Assembly (NCBI GenBank): GCA_003116995.1
Contig: BDSL01000102.1
Coordinates: 124,001 to 188,000, forward strand
DNA: 64,000 nucleotides
From: Yamagishiella unicocca
Lineage: Eukaryota; Chlorophyta; Chlorophyceae; Chlamydomonadales; Volvocaceae
Direction: 5' to 3'
Below, in pieces: positions 48,491 to 61,229 of this stretch. Under the pieces are notes generated by a model, which worked only from the letters and a program-made list of their open reading frames with translations, made no database searches and had not been told where the DNA came from. A program made the position numbers and the translations under genes. Each line of letters opens with the position of its first letter. Position 1 is the first letter of the stretch.

Positions 48491-50699
48491 ATGGCGGACT
48501 CAAAGCCGCGCAATAGCTTCTTCAGCTGCTTTGGCTGTGGCCTGGCTGGCCCAGCCCGCAATGAATCTGACGCTCCGGACGCGAAGAGCCAGCATGTAGC
48601 TCCTACGAGTCCCGCATATGGCCAGCAGCCAGGCAGCCCCAGTGGCGCCGGAATCAGCCCGCGAGCGGACGCGGGCGGCAGGCGCGTGTCGTCCGTGGCG
48701 GTGCAGCTGCCGCCGGGTTGCTTCGCGGGCGAGATCACCCCCAGAAAGGTGAGCAGCGGGTGGGTAGGAGCAGGTCTCCGTCGCACCGGCTTACGGAACG
48801 CATGCTGTACACGTCACGACACCTCGGACCGGACCTCAACTCGCCGCCCGCCCGCACCTCCCGGCTCCGTTCGCCGATTGACAACAGCAGGGCGATGCCG
48901 ACAACGCCATCGCGGCCTCCCCAGCCGCGAACACACTCCGAGACCCCGCCCTGCCCAGCCCTCCCTCGAATGGCTCCGCCTTCACCGAGGTGTTCCACCC
49001 CCGCCGCCACCCACGCAAGCCCAAGGTCCGCACCAGCCGCGTCTCACCCGCGCACGGCACCTCGGACGAGCTGTCTGCCGCCACCCTGTCTCCGTCCAGC
49101 TCGGCCACCAGCCTCCCGCAGGAAGATGACGTGGCAGTTGCGCTGAGGCCGGACAGGGAGAGCGATGAGGAGGACGGCCATTACGATGACGATGATGGCG
49201 ATGACAGGGGGACCGCGCTGGCGGCGCAGCAGGCTGCCCAGTCGATGGAGGCGGGGGAGCAGCAGCAGCAGCAGCACCCGGGAATGGTCAGTGTAACGTC
49301 GTTCCACAAGTCTGTGTCAGGCGGCAGCAGCGCCGCACGGACGTCGTCGGCGACGAGCCGGGTGGCGGACGGCGGGCAAGGCGGCGCGGATGCCGCATGC
49401 AGCGACGTGGTCTCGGAGCTGGAGCCCTGCCCCATCTTCATCCGCCGCGGTGCAAGCTGCAGCGGCGCCGACCCTCCGGCCGGGTTCGGCGGCCCCGGCT
49501 CTCCTTCCGCCACCGTGGCTCCCGCAAGCGCCCGCCGGAGTTCCTTTGCGGGGGACAGCAGCACGAGCCTGGTGGGGACCGGAACCGTCAGCCCGCCGAT
49601 GAACCAGCTGCAGCAGCAACAGCCTCAGCAACTGCGCACTTCGTCCTCTCTGCGGCCCTCACCCATTTCGCCGCAGCTGCAGGAGCCACAGCTGCTACAG
49701 CCCTCGGCCTCGCAACGCCTGACGCCGCCGGCGACGCTACTGCCTTCTGCGTCGCTGCGGCTCTCGCCGCTCTCCCCGCCCCGGATACTGTCAACGTCGC
49801 CATCTCTGCGGCCTTCGCCGCTGCTGCCGTCGCCCTCGCTGTCTCGCCACGCGCCGCTGTCGCCACTACAGCAGCAACAGCCCGGAGACCAGCAGGGCGG
49901 CGACCTGCTATTGCGACTGCCGCCCCCGCAGCCGCCGCTGTTTCACAGCGTTTGCTCATTCGGCCGGACCGGCGGCCCCACCGCCCCACCGACGCTGCCC
50001 CGCGCAGGCGCGCTGACCCCCATCCCCCACGCCAGCGAGCACGCGGCTGCCCTGAACCGACTCGCCAGCCTGCAGATGGCGCACCGCCAGCGCCATCAGG
50101 AACAACAAGGGGAGCAGGCAACACAGCCGCACGATGCCTCGGCAGTGGTGCAGGCGCCGGCTGCAACCTCGAGCAACAAGCAGCAGCCGCAACAACAGCA
50201 GCAGCCGACACACCCGCAGCTGGGGCTTGCTGCGGCTGCTGTTGCTGCTTCACCTCCCGAGGACGCCGAGGCCGAGGCCGGGGACGCCGACTCGGTGGTG
50301 GGCGACCTACCGCCTCCACCACCGCAGACGTGGCTGCAGACAGCGCCCTCAGCCGCTCTCGCCGTGGAGCCCGTGCGTCGTACGGCCTCCCTGGAGCAGC
50401 CCAGGCCCTCGCCCGACGGGGAGCTGCAGCACACCGCGGCGCTCAGCGATGTGGGTGACCTGACTACCGGCGGAGCGGGCTGTGAGCCGTCCCTCAGCTC
50501 CCACGCGGCCAAGTGGCTGGAGGAGCTTCTGCCCCCGGTGCCATCACCCAAGGGCTTGGGCTTGGAGGCGCGGCCGTCGACTACTGGTGCAGCGCGGGCC
50601 GGGGCGTTGGGGTCGCCAGCTGCCGCCAAAAGTGCCAAGGCGGTCACCCAGCCGGCAGCTGCGGATAGCTTCAAGTGTTTGCTGCGGGAGATTGAGTAG
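48491..50699 (+). CDS. Unrecognised low-complexity protein (Ser/Pro/Gln/Ala-rich)
   Basis: Two exons (48491-48748 and 48891-50699) joined in phase 0 encode 688 residues. The N terminus MADSKPRNSFFSCFGCG has Cys residues placed where palmitoylation occurs in membrane-bound signalling proteins; this is a guess. A basic patch (HPRRHPRKPKVR) is followed by an acidic one (EDGHYDDDDGDD). The middle is long Ser-Pro-Leu repeats, poly-Gln and Pro tracts. The end has two segments that look conserved, HAAKWLEELLPPVPSPKGLG and DSFKCLLREIE. No domain was recognised. The protein is probably a disordered scaffold or regulator with short terminal motifs. Confidence 0.75.
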
Positions 50700-52770
50700 C
50701 GTAGCAGTGCCGCGCCGCGCCGCTGGTGGGATTTGAAGGCAGCCCTGTTGGGTTGACGGCCCTGCAGATGCAATCAAACCACCGCGACGCCTGCTTCCCG
50801 CCTCTCTTATTACCGGCCGACAGCGTACCCCGGCCGCGAGCCTGTGTTGAGTTCGTTCTTCGTAGGGCCATGGCTTACCCCACTCACAGTAGAGTACATA
50901 ACCCTCGGCAGTGGGGACTGAGGGTCGAAAGGTAGAGAGTGCGCGTGCGTGCGGTATGGTCGCAGCGTTGCGGCCCTACCTGACGCGTGTTTTTACATGT
51001 GGACGTGTACATGTGCGTAGGCCCCTTTGGCATGGGCAAAGAGGGGTGAAACGGCGCCGGCATCCCCGGCGACCCAGCCGGGCTCAGCCGCGGGATGGCT
51101 GGTTATGGGCCGGGGGCAGGGGGCGGAGGTGCACGTATTTATGGACCTTCGAATCACCTTCGAATACGGTGGAGTAAATCAGGTGCGATGAGGGGCTAGC
51201 TCCTCAGATATATCCGGCGAGGTGCGTGCGCAGCTGGATGAGCAGCTCCGTCGCAGCTCCTGGGCGCTGGGTGCTGGCGGGGACTGCCAGGGAGCACTGC
51301 AGAATTGTCGCGCCCCGTGGCGCTTTGACAGTTAACGGTAGTGGTTACGCTGCGTGTGGGTGGACGTGGATCGATCGGAGGCCGCCACAACCCCAGCGGG
51401 GGCCGGCGGGCTGCGGGTGGCTGGCCCTGCGGCCTTAAAACTTTTCACGAATGGTATTTTTGCCCGCTGCTGGTCAGCAATCGTCACATAAACTCAGTGC
51501 CAATATAGCGACACGTATGCTTTGGCCTGCTGTCTATTCACTCGCGCGTTGTCAACACATACAGCGACATTTACATTTTCGCCTGGTTATGGACTTCCTG
51601 TCAACACATCGAAATATGACATACATACGAATAGCCGCCTACTTGACTGCGGGAGCTCTCCCTCAGAGCGGCTCTTATTGTGTTGTTTAGCGTCGCGCCG
51701 TACGCGTCGTATCACTCGGGCCCGCTCGTCCACCCGGCGATCCATCGCTAGATCGCTGGCTGGCTGCTGCCAAGTGTGGCAGCGGCAGCGGCGGCAAGTA
51801 AGGGCCGGTCGTTTTTTCTTAATCCTCAGAAAGGGTAGGGGTCATCGCTCTGGGCGCAGTTATTGTACGGTATGGCGCCCTGACCTGGGCGGCGTGTGCT
51901 TCCCGGTTAATTGGGTGCGGGTCTCGATCATGCATGGGTATGAGTTGGGGTGCAGGCGGAAGGTTGGGGCCATCGGTGGCCCTGCCCAGTGGTGGTAGGT
52001 TGCGCCGCACAGGCAGGTGCAAGGGACGCAATGACAACGTGCGTACGGCTGTCCAAGTGTTCGCGCACGCAGAACTGCGTCGGCACACTCTGCTGCCCGC
52101 GCGCTTTGGGTGGCGGGCGGGCCGCATGCACATCGATTGCTGCGCGCCGTCTGTATATATGCGGAGGCATGCGTCCGGGCATACATGTGGGCGTCACGGT
52201 TGTAAGGTACCCGGAATGGACAGCGCCTACGGTACGCAATACGGCATGTGCCATCCATGCGCAGGCTATCTAGCGTTCTCCTTGTGTCCTGACTGGCGTC
52301 GCTGTTTGTTGTAACGGTTACAGTGCTGCTGTGTCGAGTCTGGAAAGCAATAATCGATACCCGGAGGAGTTTATGCACAACAGAAGTGTCGGAGATTTAG
52401 GGCTTGGGGTGTTGGCCAAGTCGGTGCAGAAGTGGGAAAACAGATAAATGGTGGCAGGCAAGTTCACTTATCATGTTACGTGCAATCAGTGTGTGTACTG
52501 TGTACGCTTACAGTACATTACGTAGGATATTCGGTAACATCATTTCTGGAGCTACCCGGCGGCTCAAGCCGTCATATAGGATAGCATAGCATACAGCACC
52601 TGCCAGTCGGCAGTCAGATCCTGCTATGATCACGTCTCGAGCTAGCTCCCTCGCTCCCTCCCCGCCCGCACATACAGCACATGGCTGGACTGCATCATCG
52701 TGCAGCAGCAGCGACAAGCTGGACATACGGGACGGCACGCAGCGCCATAGGCTCAGCTGCCAGCCACGCA
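50700..52770. other. 2.1-kb convergent intergenic region
   Basis: It separates two converging genes and holds both 3' UTRs. A stretch at 52312-52330 resembles the terminal 20 bases of the retroelement tail at 14113. Nothing else was identified. Confidence 0.4.
52508..52512 (-). terminator. Putative polyadenylation signal of the GT90 gene
   Basis: TGTAA on the minus strand, about 260 bases after the stop at 52771. Confidence 0.4.
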
Positions 52771-55700
52771 CTACGCGCGGTCGTCGTCGCGCGGGCGAGA
52801 TAACCTCCGCCGCCGGTGTCCTGCTGGCGGCGCATACGGTGTTATGCCCATGTATGTCGTATTCATGTCCCCTTTCTCACGTGCCCTAATGATGGGAACC
52901 AGGTTCTCTTCGATAAAATCCTGCATTGCGTTGCGCCCGTTGTCATTAAAGAGCCCCTTGTACTCTTGCAGCAGGCGTCGGAAGTAGAGCATACGAGCAG
53001 ATGGGCACAGATATCTCAGCGTAAACTGCTGAGAGTTGTAAGCGAGTCGTTGCAGATCCAGTGTCCTGTTCTGCCATTGCTCGATTACGTCCAGTACGTC
53101 GTCGGGGCCGGTCTTGAATATCGGTATGTAGTGCACGCCCTCCTTCAGCGCGCGGACAAAGTACTCGTACCAATTCGTCTCCTCCTTGAGGATGACGCTG
53201 TTGGTGTGCATGATGCGGGAGAGCCTGAAGGCGTATGTGGTCCCGTCCAGGTGTAGCAAGAACTTCCTGCAACCATGAAAAAGTGCCCAAGCAAGCAACA
53301 AAAGGCATTACGCATATGTGCAGTAGTAGTAACTGTTACAGTGGGTTCCAGACCAAAAGGCAGAACCATATCTGTATTGCACAACCTGCGCAACACGCCG
53401 TACGTCGTACGGATGGCGCGACGGGGCCGAGGCATGCACATCATCCTTCCCGGCGTTGGCGCGCAATAATAATCGGAGAGATGTGTATGTGTCGATGAAG
53501 GTATGAATGTTCTCCTACTTACTTGTACTTACCCAACGCTTAACGGTTCAGGCATGGCATCGACTCAGTACAACAAATCCAGCTAAAATGGATCTTAGCA
53601 CCACGCACACAGGAGCACTACTGGTGACATGAAAGCCGGAGTAGTTAAGCCGATGTCCCTTCGGCGCGTCTGCTGGGGGACATGGGCCCCGCTTCCCTTC
53701 CCTGGTTCGCCCGGGCTTGAGGACACTGTAACATTCTTATTGCTAGGGCTCAGCGCGAAGGCTTTCGAAAGAAAATTGAGTGGCTGCTAACTGGACCTGT
53801 CTGGGCGCACCAGCAGTAGTGTGAGGTTGCAAGATTGTGACAAGTTCGCCCGCCGTTGTTCACCGAGTCGTCCAACGTACAGTACGTCCGGCAAATCCCT
53901 CCCTATGGCATATTAAGGTCGGTTACCCCTCGGTTTGGCAAACCGAGCCTCTAACCCAACCGACCGGGTGCTTACTCCCTACGTAACCCCCCATTAACCC
54001 CTTCAGTGGATTAACCCGCGTTTTCGTTTCAGTTCCGCCGGGTCCAAGCACCAACACGACCTATCGCCCCTAAAACCCTGATATCGTTTCTTCGCATGTC
54101 GGTATCATTAACACCAATCTCTATGCTCACGAAAGGCTGGTTTGATACTGGCTCACAAGAAACCGGCCTGCTCGTTTGCTGGCATGCTGCTGATCATCAA
54201 TCCTGCCCTATCGGCAATCCATCTCCATCTTGCCGCACCGCTGAATATCCGCAATGTTCGCCGCGTTGGGGTTCACGTGCATTGCCCGTCGCCCTCGCTC
54301 TAGGCTAGGCTCCCGCCGTGCACTCCCTGAACATCGCAGTCCTCCATCTCAAGCATGCGCCGGCAGTGCCCAGCACTCCCCGCCGGCGGCAATGCTGGCC
54401 CCGAACGCCACGCTGGCCGATCCACCTATCCGCCAATCCACCAAGCACCAGCATGCCCTCTCGTGCGTGTTCCGATCACTCAACACCCATGCATGCATGG
54501 GTAGTGACACTTTTTTCCCGCGTTTCAGCCGCTTAACCAACACACGCGTACATGCACACATACGCACGTGCCAACGCGTTTATTTGTTACGGTGCGTGTA
54601 CAAGTGGCTAGCGAGCTAGGTACGGGCGTCGGCCCGACCGGGGCATCTGTCGATCGACTCACCACCGTGCATGGTCTCGCATGTGGACGTCGCTGTTCGA
54701 CGTGCGCATTCCCGGGTACCGCTGTGGCTCGAAGGTGAAGAGGCTGGAGATAAGCTTTTCCGGGTGGCGCATGCTGAGGTTAGCCATGTACTCGCGGCTC
54801 CAGAACCGCTCCAGTTGCCCGGAAACATTGAAGAACTTCGGGCTGCCGCCCCAGTTGGCCCGCCCATTGAAAAAGCCCCTATTGTGCTTCAGCTGGGACG
54901 GGTAATTGTACATGGGGTGCTCGCTGCCCACCATGAACGGAAACAGCAAGTCAACCTGTGCGTGCGCATGTAGGCAGCAGCAGCAGGCAGCAGCAAGCGC
55001 TGACGTTAACGGGATGTATGCCAAGCGTGCAAGCACTATGATGTGCGTGCGGCAGTCGGTGCGGGCCAGCTGGCTGCCGGCTACATACATGCATCTTGCG
55101 ACGAAATATTTACGTGCGTCATGCGCACATCATGTAAGCGAAGCTTCGATCGCTTCGCTAAAGCCACGTGCACTGGATGGATGCAGCGGCCCCCCCGCTT
55201 CCTTCGTTCCTTCCTTCTTTGTACACAGCGGTTGCTTGGGGACCGGCCTACCTACCCGCTGACCCGCCGGCTGTCCATCTACCTACATACCTGCTGCCTG
55301 CTGCTCATGGCGAGGTAGGGTAGCCACGGATACCTACCGCCGTATCGCCCGCGCGAGTGCTAGGCCACGCCCGTGTCATCCTTGGCATCCCGAACTCGCC
55401 AGCTATTGACCCTCATGCGCAGATTTATGCAAGTGTAATGGATATATAATTGCAGGTATGTACACATGCAGCAACCAACGTCCAGCACTCTCCCTATGGT
55501 CAGCAGTAGTGCCTCAACCAACCGCCGGTCGTCACAGCTTCCTTGCCACCACCGACACGCACCTTGCCCTGTTGCACGTTTTTGGTGATGGAAAGGGCGG
55601 GTATGGGACACGAGCCGTGGTCACCACTGTCACACCAGCCGTTGTCCTGATCACTGAGGAAGAAGAACATATCTGCAGCAGATAGGCAGCAGCGAGCAGG

Positions 55701-57510
55701 GCGAGCGCGTGGTTGCTTGCTTACTTGCTTTTTTTATTGATTGCCAGACTGCTGACTGATCGCTCTGGATGGCTGGGCGATGTAAGTATCAACGAACATC
55801 TGTCCGATCCATCCAACCTCCGTGGAGGTCTTGGCCAGGAAGCAAGTGTAAGCACTACATACTATCTAGGTGCTGCGTCTGTGTGCTGTGCACGCTATAT
55901 GCCTCCACATGATCCAAGCGATGACTGGCCTGCTGTGGCTCGCTCTTGCCGACGAACAACGAAAGGGATCCACGCACGGTTTCAAAAACCGCAGTGCGTG
56001 GAGGTTTAGGAGCTTGCCGTATCTCAGCGCGTGCGGCAGGCAGTGAGCTATTATCTAAGCGGCGCCAGCGGTGTAGGCTCTCTCGCTCTCACTGTAGCAG
56101 AAAATGGAAAATGGAATGACCACTCCATCCAATCTCGGCCAACAACATCCTTGATAGTAACTTGCATGGAAGGTTCGTTGGTAAGTCACCCAATTAACAG
56201 AAAGAGAGGGTGACAGGTAGCTATTGCTGGTATGGCAGTGGCATTTCCACTGCTTGCCTGGAAATTCCATTTTCGCCGACATCTGCTGAAAGTAGTACTG
56301 CGTCGCCGTGATCCACAGCGTGATTCCCTCCTCATGTTGGTCGTTGGTCTTCTGGCTGTGATTCCACGCCGAGCTGCAGTTACGTGCGTGACAGCAGTGA
56401 CCGAAGCAGACCAAAGTAAGGCCGACCGTCGATGCGGTCCCATGTATGTGCAAGCATATTTCTTCCTAATACACAAAGAAAGGTGCTCAACCACTCGTGT
56501 GAACACGACACATTGGATGGACGGTGACATGTATGTTGTCGTACGTTCACTTCCGTACGCATGGCGGCAAGATTAAGGCATCCGCGTGTCTGCCAGCGCA
56601 CACACATAGATGTCCGCTCTGTCGCTAGCTAGGGGGCATGCCCCCAATTTAGCTTTACTTCGTGGCAACTTGGGTGTAAGCAACTTCGGTGTAAGCAACG
56701 GTATATTTGAGTATTGCCATGCTTCCAATATTTACAGCATATGCCCCTACATACAACAGCTAGCAGAGATTTCCTAGCATAAGTAGATAGTGTTTTTCGT
56801 TCTTGGCCACTCAGCCATACATGCTTTGGGTTTTGCCGCCCGCCACCGCCCGCCTGGCCCCCCGCCCGCCCGCCGGCCACCGCGCGCCTGCCACCCAAGC
56901 AGCAGCAGACGACAGCAGATATGGTCGGATTTCGGTATGGGGCCCCCCTCCCTCTTATCCTGGGCTCGCCCGGCTTGAGAAAACTGTAACATCTATAAGA
57001 TAGAAGATCCAGGATTCTGACTTGGCCTGCCTGCCAGCAGCCTTCAGCAACCATTTGCCTATTTATTTATTAGCCATCAAGCTGTATGGTCAACGTAACT
57101 TACTGGAATGGATAATACCACTTGTTGTTGTAAATTAATATCATGCTCTGCAGGAACACCCCGCCGTTCTTCCACCGGTCCATGAACGCCTCAATGCGCG
57201 ACTTGTTCAAGGGTGCCCGTTGCCTCCAGAACTCTAGGTCCGGCTCCATAACCTCCTTATAGAAATCCTCGAGCTCTGCGTCCCTGGTCGCACACGGCAG
57301 CATTCCCGGGTTGCCGGCAGGGTCCCAGTTTTCCTCCACAGTCAGGTAGCTATGGCATGCTTGGTGTTGAGGATCCTCGTCGCTGAATTCCGTGTTGCTG
57401 TTGTTGCCGGCGGTGCCCTGGCCGGCAGCAGCGGCGGCATGCTGTCCTGGTGACGATATCAGCGCCTGTAAGGCCACCAGCAGCACTGCCAGCAGACTCC
57501 TAAGTTTCAT
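52771..57510 (-). CDS. Glycosyltransferase family 90 (CAP10/POGLUT-like)
   Basis: Five exons on the minus strand (57510-57104, 56373-56258, 55672-55578, 54955-54663, 53266-52771) give 468 residues. A signal peptide (LLAVLLVALQALISS) indicates a secretory-pathway protein. Family features follow in order: MEFPDMFFFLSDQDNGWCDS, PIPALSITKN, DLLFPF, FFNGRANWGG, then KFLLHLDGTTYAFRLSRIM, NSVILKEE and HYIPI. These are the GT90 nucleotide-sugar-binding and core motifs known from fungal CAP10 xylosyltransferase and animal POGLUT1. A role in glycosylating secreted or wall proteins is inferred; donor and acceptor are unknown. Intron 2 has a GC-AG boundary (donor GCAAGC after CCAG). Introns are long (0.6-1.4 kb) and hold mobile-element fragments. 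The C terminus is an Arg-rich tail without an obvious KDEL signal. Confidence 0.88.
53325..53375 (-). mobile_element. Short retroelement 3' end in a GT90 intron
   Basis: About 50 bases (CAGTGGGTTCCAGACCAAAA and neighbours) match the 3' tail of the unit at 14113-14940. It is a very short 5'-truncated copy in the last intron. Confidence 0.6.
53703..53735 (+). repeat. Terminal-repeat fragment of a DNA-element family
   Basis: CGCCCGGGCTTGAGGACACT followed by GTAACA. The same motif occurs at 57918-57944 and, inverted, at 58466-58493; diverged copies are at 56960-56990 and, inverted, at 60470-60490. Confidence 0.6.
56957..56990 (+). repeat. Diverged copy of the same terminal repeat
   Basis: CGCCCGGCTTGAGAAAACTG then TAACA, in intron 1 of the GT90 gene. 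Confidence 0.5.
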
Positions 57511-57732
57511 AGCGTAATTCCTGCATCGGCGGAATCAGATGTTACTGCAACTTAAAAGAGAAAATGTACACCGCCGCAGCTGCTGTGACGACAGTTGAGT
57601 AAGCAAGCCAACGCGGCATAAAAGATCTACCAGGGAAAGCCATTATGAGTTGATGTCCTAAATGTCCTCCGCCCAGCATACATGCGGAACTGACGACTCG
57701 GAACTAACACCCAAGCAATGCCACAATTCTAA

Positions 57733-58689
57733 CCTGCAGGCAAACAACTGGACCACGGGCTCGCTCAATATCATCTCATTATTATCATCTTAAGATGTAG
57801 ATTATCACCAGGAGTTTGCTGCGTACGCACATGCCCATGGATGACGAATAGACGATCCGGAAGGGCATTCATTCAGTCGTAGCCGTCCAACAGGAAGCAA
57901 CGCTCCTCAAACAATTTCGCCCGGGCTTGAGGACACTGTAACATAGCCTTACTATCAATTTAATGTACAGAAACTGTGGTACCTCGGCGGATTATGGACG
58001 GACGAGGAAGTCCGACTGGGGAGGTAATGATAATTGACGATTGGACGAAGCCCTTCCCGTAAACCCCACAAACCGAGGTCAAGGGGCGCCAATATTAGAT
58101 TATTCTAATCGGTTGGCATGCCCGATATCGGGACACGGCAGAGCACCGAAGGCCCTTTCAAATACCACCCGCGCGCACGGCTTGCTTGTTAGTTTCGCTA
58201 CCATTCTTCCTTTCCTCTTCAGATACTATCCCTATATGCTTTGAGCCTGACGAATACAACGCCGAACAAACACTGTCTTTTGGGGTCAGTTGCTCGCCAC
58301 GCTGTCGCCGCATGCCAGCGCATGCCGAACGATGGCCGGGCAAGCCAGCCACCGGCTTCGTCCAATCGTCAATTATCAGTCGAACTTCCTCGTCCATATG
58401 TTCGACCCTGAATCCGCCGAGCGAGGTACCACAATTTCTGTACATTAAATTGATAATAAGGCTATGTTAAAGTGTCCTCAAGCCCGGGCGAAATTGTTTG
58501 ACGAGCGTTGCTTCCTGTTGGACGGCTACGACTGAGTGAATGCCCTTCCGGATCGTCTATTACTGTCTATTCGTCATCCATGGGCATCGATGTACGTACG
58601 TAGCAAACTCCTGGTGATAATGTACACAATAAGATGATAATAATGAGATGATATTGAGCGAGCCCGTGGTCCAGTTGTTTGCCTGCAGG
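57733..58689. mobile_element. 0.96-kb palindromic (foldback) element
   Basis: Arms of about 330 bases (57733-58052 and 58354-58689) are inverted copies with small indels, around a 300-base loop. Each arm contains the CGCCCGGGCTTGAGGACACT motif in its middle, so the palindrome extends beyond the terminal repeats. It lies about 220 bases upstream of the GT90 start codon. Confidence 0.75.
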
Positions 58690-60898
58690 ACTGGAACTGT
58701 GAATCTGTCACAGTTGGGAATCTGTCCTGCCTGGGCTGACTGTCTCTGCATGGTTTGGAGAACTGGGTCTAACGGTTTGTCGTTACCCACTAAGCCGGCT
58801 GTCGTACCGCTACAGCACTGTCAGTGTCCTTAAACACTTGCTGATTCTCTAAACGGTAGTTCGGACGGCCCCCACGCAGCAGTTGGACTTTAGCCTACAA
58901 TAAGCTGGTAGAATAGAGGATTGTCCAGTAACGCCAAGTAAGCCCGTTGTTTATAAAACTTTTACGCTTTGGTAGCTGATGTACTAAATTTTAGCAAGCG
59001 CTTTATTTGCTTTGGTAGCTAATGATGAACTATGATTTCTGAGCATAACTGGTGTTCTATGAACGTTCCTTTCTGGCGGTCCCGCACGCCCGTCAGCGGT
59101 CGTAACCTAGGCGTACGTGACCGCCGGCATACGGACTTCGGTTCGTGGGGTATACGGTCAGGGCCTTCGGGCCTTACGTCTCAAACTCATACGATCGAGA
59201 GCAGGATTGCTTTAGTCATGACGTCCGGTCGACACCGACCACCACTGGTATATGGCTGTACACCTTCATACAGATTGAAGTAGAGGCCGCTACATTACGA
59301 GTAGCTGCTTCCGCCGCTCGCTACATTACGAGTAGCTGCTTTCGCCGCTCGGCTATGTACGGCGGTTCGCTTGCGGAGGCGATACACCGGGCGGGAATAT
59401 GTGAAGTCACATCATAAGTTAGACCTTCCATAAACCGTATGTCTGACTATAAGCCTTACACATCACTCCTTCCACTTTTTCCTCAACTTTCCCCGCCACA
59501 CATCAATGATTTTCACTCACCGCCCAAATATCAGAACGGAGTTCAGTGCAAGTTTGTTCAGGGGCAGAAAGTCATCAGAGTTCATTTGGGTTGGACGCTT
59601 TTTACCGATGCAGGAGTGAGAAAAGGCCCTTGGAAAAGGCGGCCACAATTCCTGTTAATTTTTCTAAATACATGAACCTCGTTAAGCAGACCGTTCTTTG
59701 TAGCGGGATTTTCCCCACCCGAGACTGTATATATAAAACTACCGCGGATGCCGAATAAACACTATGTACACGGGTCGGACAAGCAGCTGCACACACGGAA
59801 CGCAGAGCCAAATGGCCGAATGCAAAATGGCGAACCCTAATAGGCAAAAATACAAGCGAGCGTCGGGAAGCCGCGCGGAGGATGCTCGTCATGCCATTCC
59901 AAGCTGAGCCAAAAAGCCGAGATCGTATGTGCCATGGGTCGGGATCGTACAATACGAGCACCGAGCCCGTACATTTTACCGCCGATGCCGAAAAGTAGTG
60001 GCCGGAGAAACAGCTGAGACGGGCCGCATTTCCGCTCGGCCGGGAGCACAATAAAAGTCCCCACCGGCAGTACCCCAAATTTACAGCGGGGGCTGGGAAG
60101 CTGCGCGCAAAAAGATCGCAAATGGACCGGGAAATAGCAGCCGCGAACGGACAGAATTGCCACCTGGCAGATGCTTATCAAAGGATCCCTCTAACGGGCG
60201 TTTTTTAGAGCAGGTGGGCCACACGAACGCAACTCACCGTGCCCTACAACGCAAGAGGAATAGCAGCATGTCCATGGTACCAAATTGGGTTGGCTGTAAA
60301 AATGAGGTAGCAAATAAACATAAGGGGGGCCATGCGAGACAGCGCCAGCTGAGAAAACCGTGCGAATGCGCAACGCTGGTACTCCGCCTCACGATACAGG
60401 CTGGGGACCGGTATCATAGGTACCTTAGATACCTCGCAACGTAACAAATAAATAAAATGTTTACGTGACCTCAAGCCCGATTTACCCAGGACAAGAAGGG
60501 GGGTCATGTCCTGGACTCAACAGAGGCAAGCCGGGCCAGACCCAAGGCAGACCCAGACAACACCGCACCATACGAGATGACAGCGCTAGCAGCCAGCAGA
60601 CGCCCCGAACGAAAGCCACCCCAAACACTTGACACCTCACCTCGCCCAACACAGTGGACCCTGACAAGAATGACAACCCAAGCACCCCTGGAAAAGACGA
60701 GCCAGTCAAGTCAAGGACAGCACGTGATCCCATCCTCCACACGCCCTTCCATCCACGCATACTATCTAAACCGAAAATAACATACACGATCATCTGCTTC
60801 ACGAAGAAGACGGTTCCCGTCTTTATTATTTACTTAGCACACGAATAAACGTTAGCGAAGACGCATTGACCTCTATGTACTGCCCGCATGCCCTACTG
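58690..60898. other. Gene-free repeat-derived region
   Basis: No coding signal was found. It contains a 30-bp direct duplication (CTACATTACGAGTAGCTGCT at 59289 and 59321), two diverged tandem units from 59746 to 60200, and an inverted terminal-repeat fragment at 60470-60490. Confidence 0.45.
59746..60200. repeat. Two diverged tandem units of about 235 bp
   Basis: Both halves share, in the same order, a GATGCCGAA start, an ACA-AGCTG segment, a CCGAATGC or CCGCATTTCC segment and a GGGAAGC-GCGCG end. The similarity is weak but colinear. Confidence 0.35.
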
Positions 60899-60910
60899 CT
60901 GTCTCTTATT

Positions 60911-61064
60911 ATTATTATTATTATTACATTACGCCGGCACTAGGCCTGGCATGTTGTTAAGGGGGCGGGGCGGTGAGGGCATCAGTACACCCTATACGCT
61001 CGCGCCACCAGTACCAATCCACCTCATATCGCTAAGGCCCACGCCACATTATCGCTGTGGAACA
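60911..61064 (-). mobile_element. SINE-like element, copy 1 (5'-truncated)
   Basis: 154 bases flanked by a perfect 12-bp target-site duplication, CTGTCTCTTATT (60899-60910 and 61065-61076). The left end is a (TTA)n run, which is the 3' tail when read on the minus strand. Confidence 0.85.
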
Positions 61065-61229
61065 CTGTCTCTTATTCCAGATAGATAGAGTCCTTAGTCG
61101 TCCTTTCATTCTAAGGCTTAGTCCTGATCATTGAGTCCTAAGTCCTGAGTCTTGAGCCCTGAGTCTTGAGTCCTGATGAGTCTTGTGTCCTGAGTCCTGA
61201 GCCTTGAGTAGTCTTACTTGAGGTCATTA

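Noticed and set aside
59032..59675. Two short plus-strand frames
   Set aside because: They lack motifs, sit in a repeat-derived region and contain a direct duplication in one of them.
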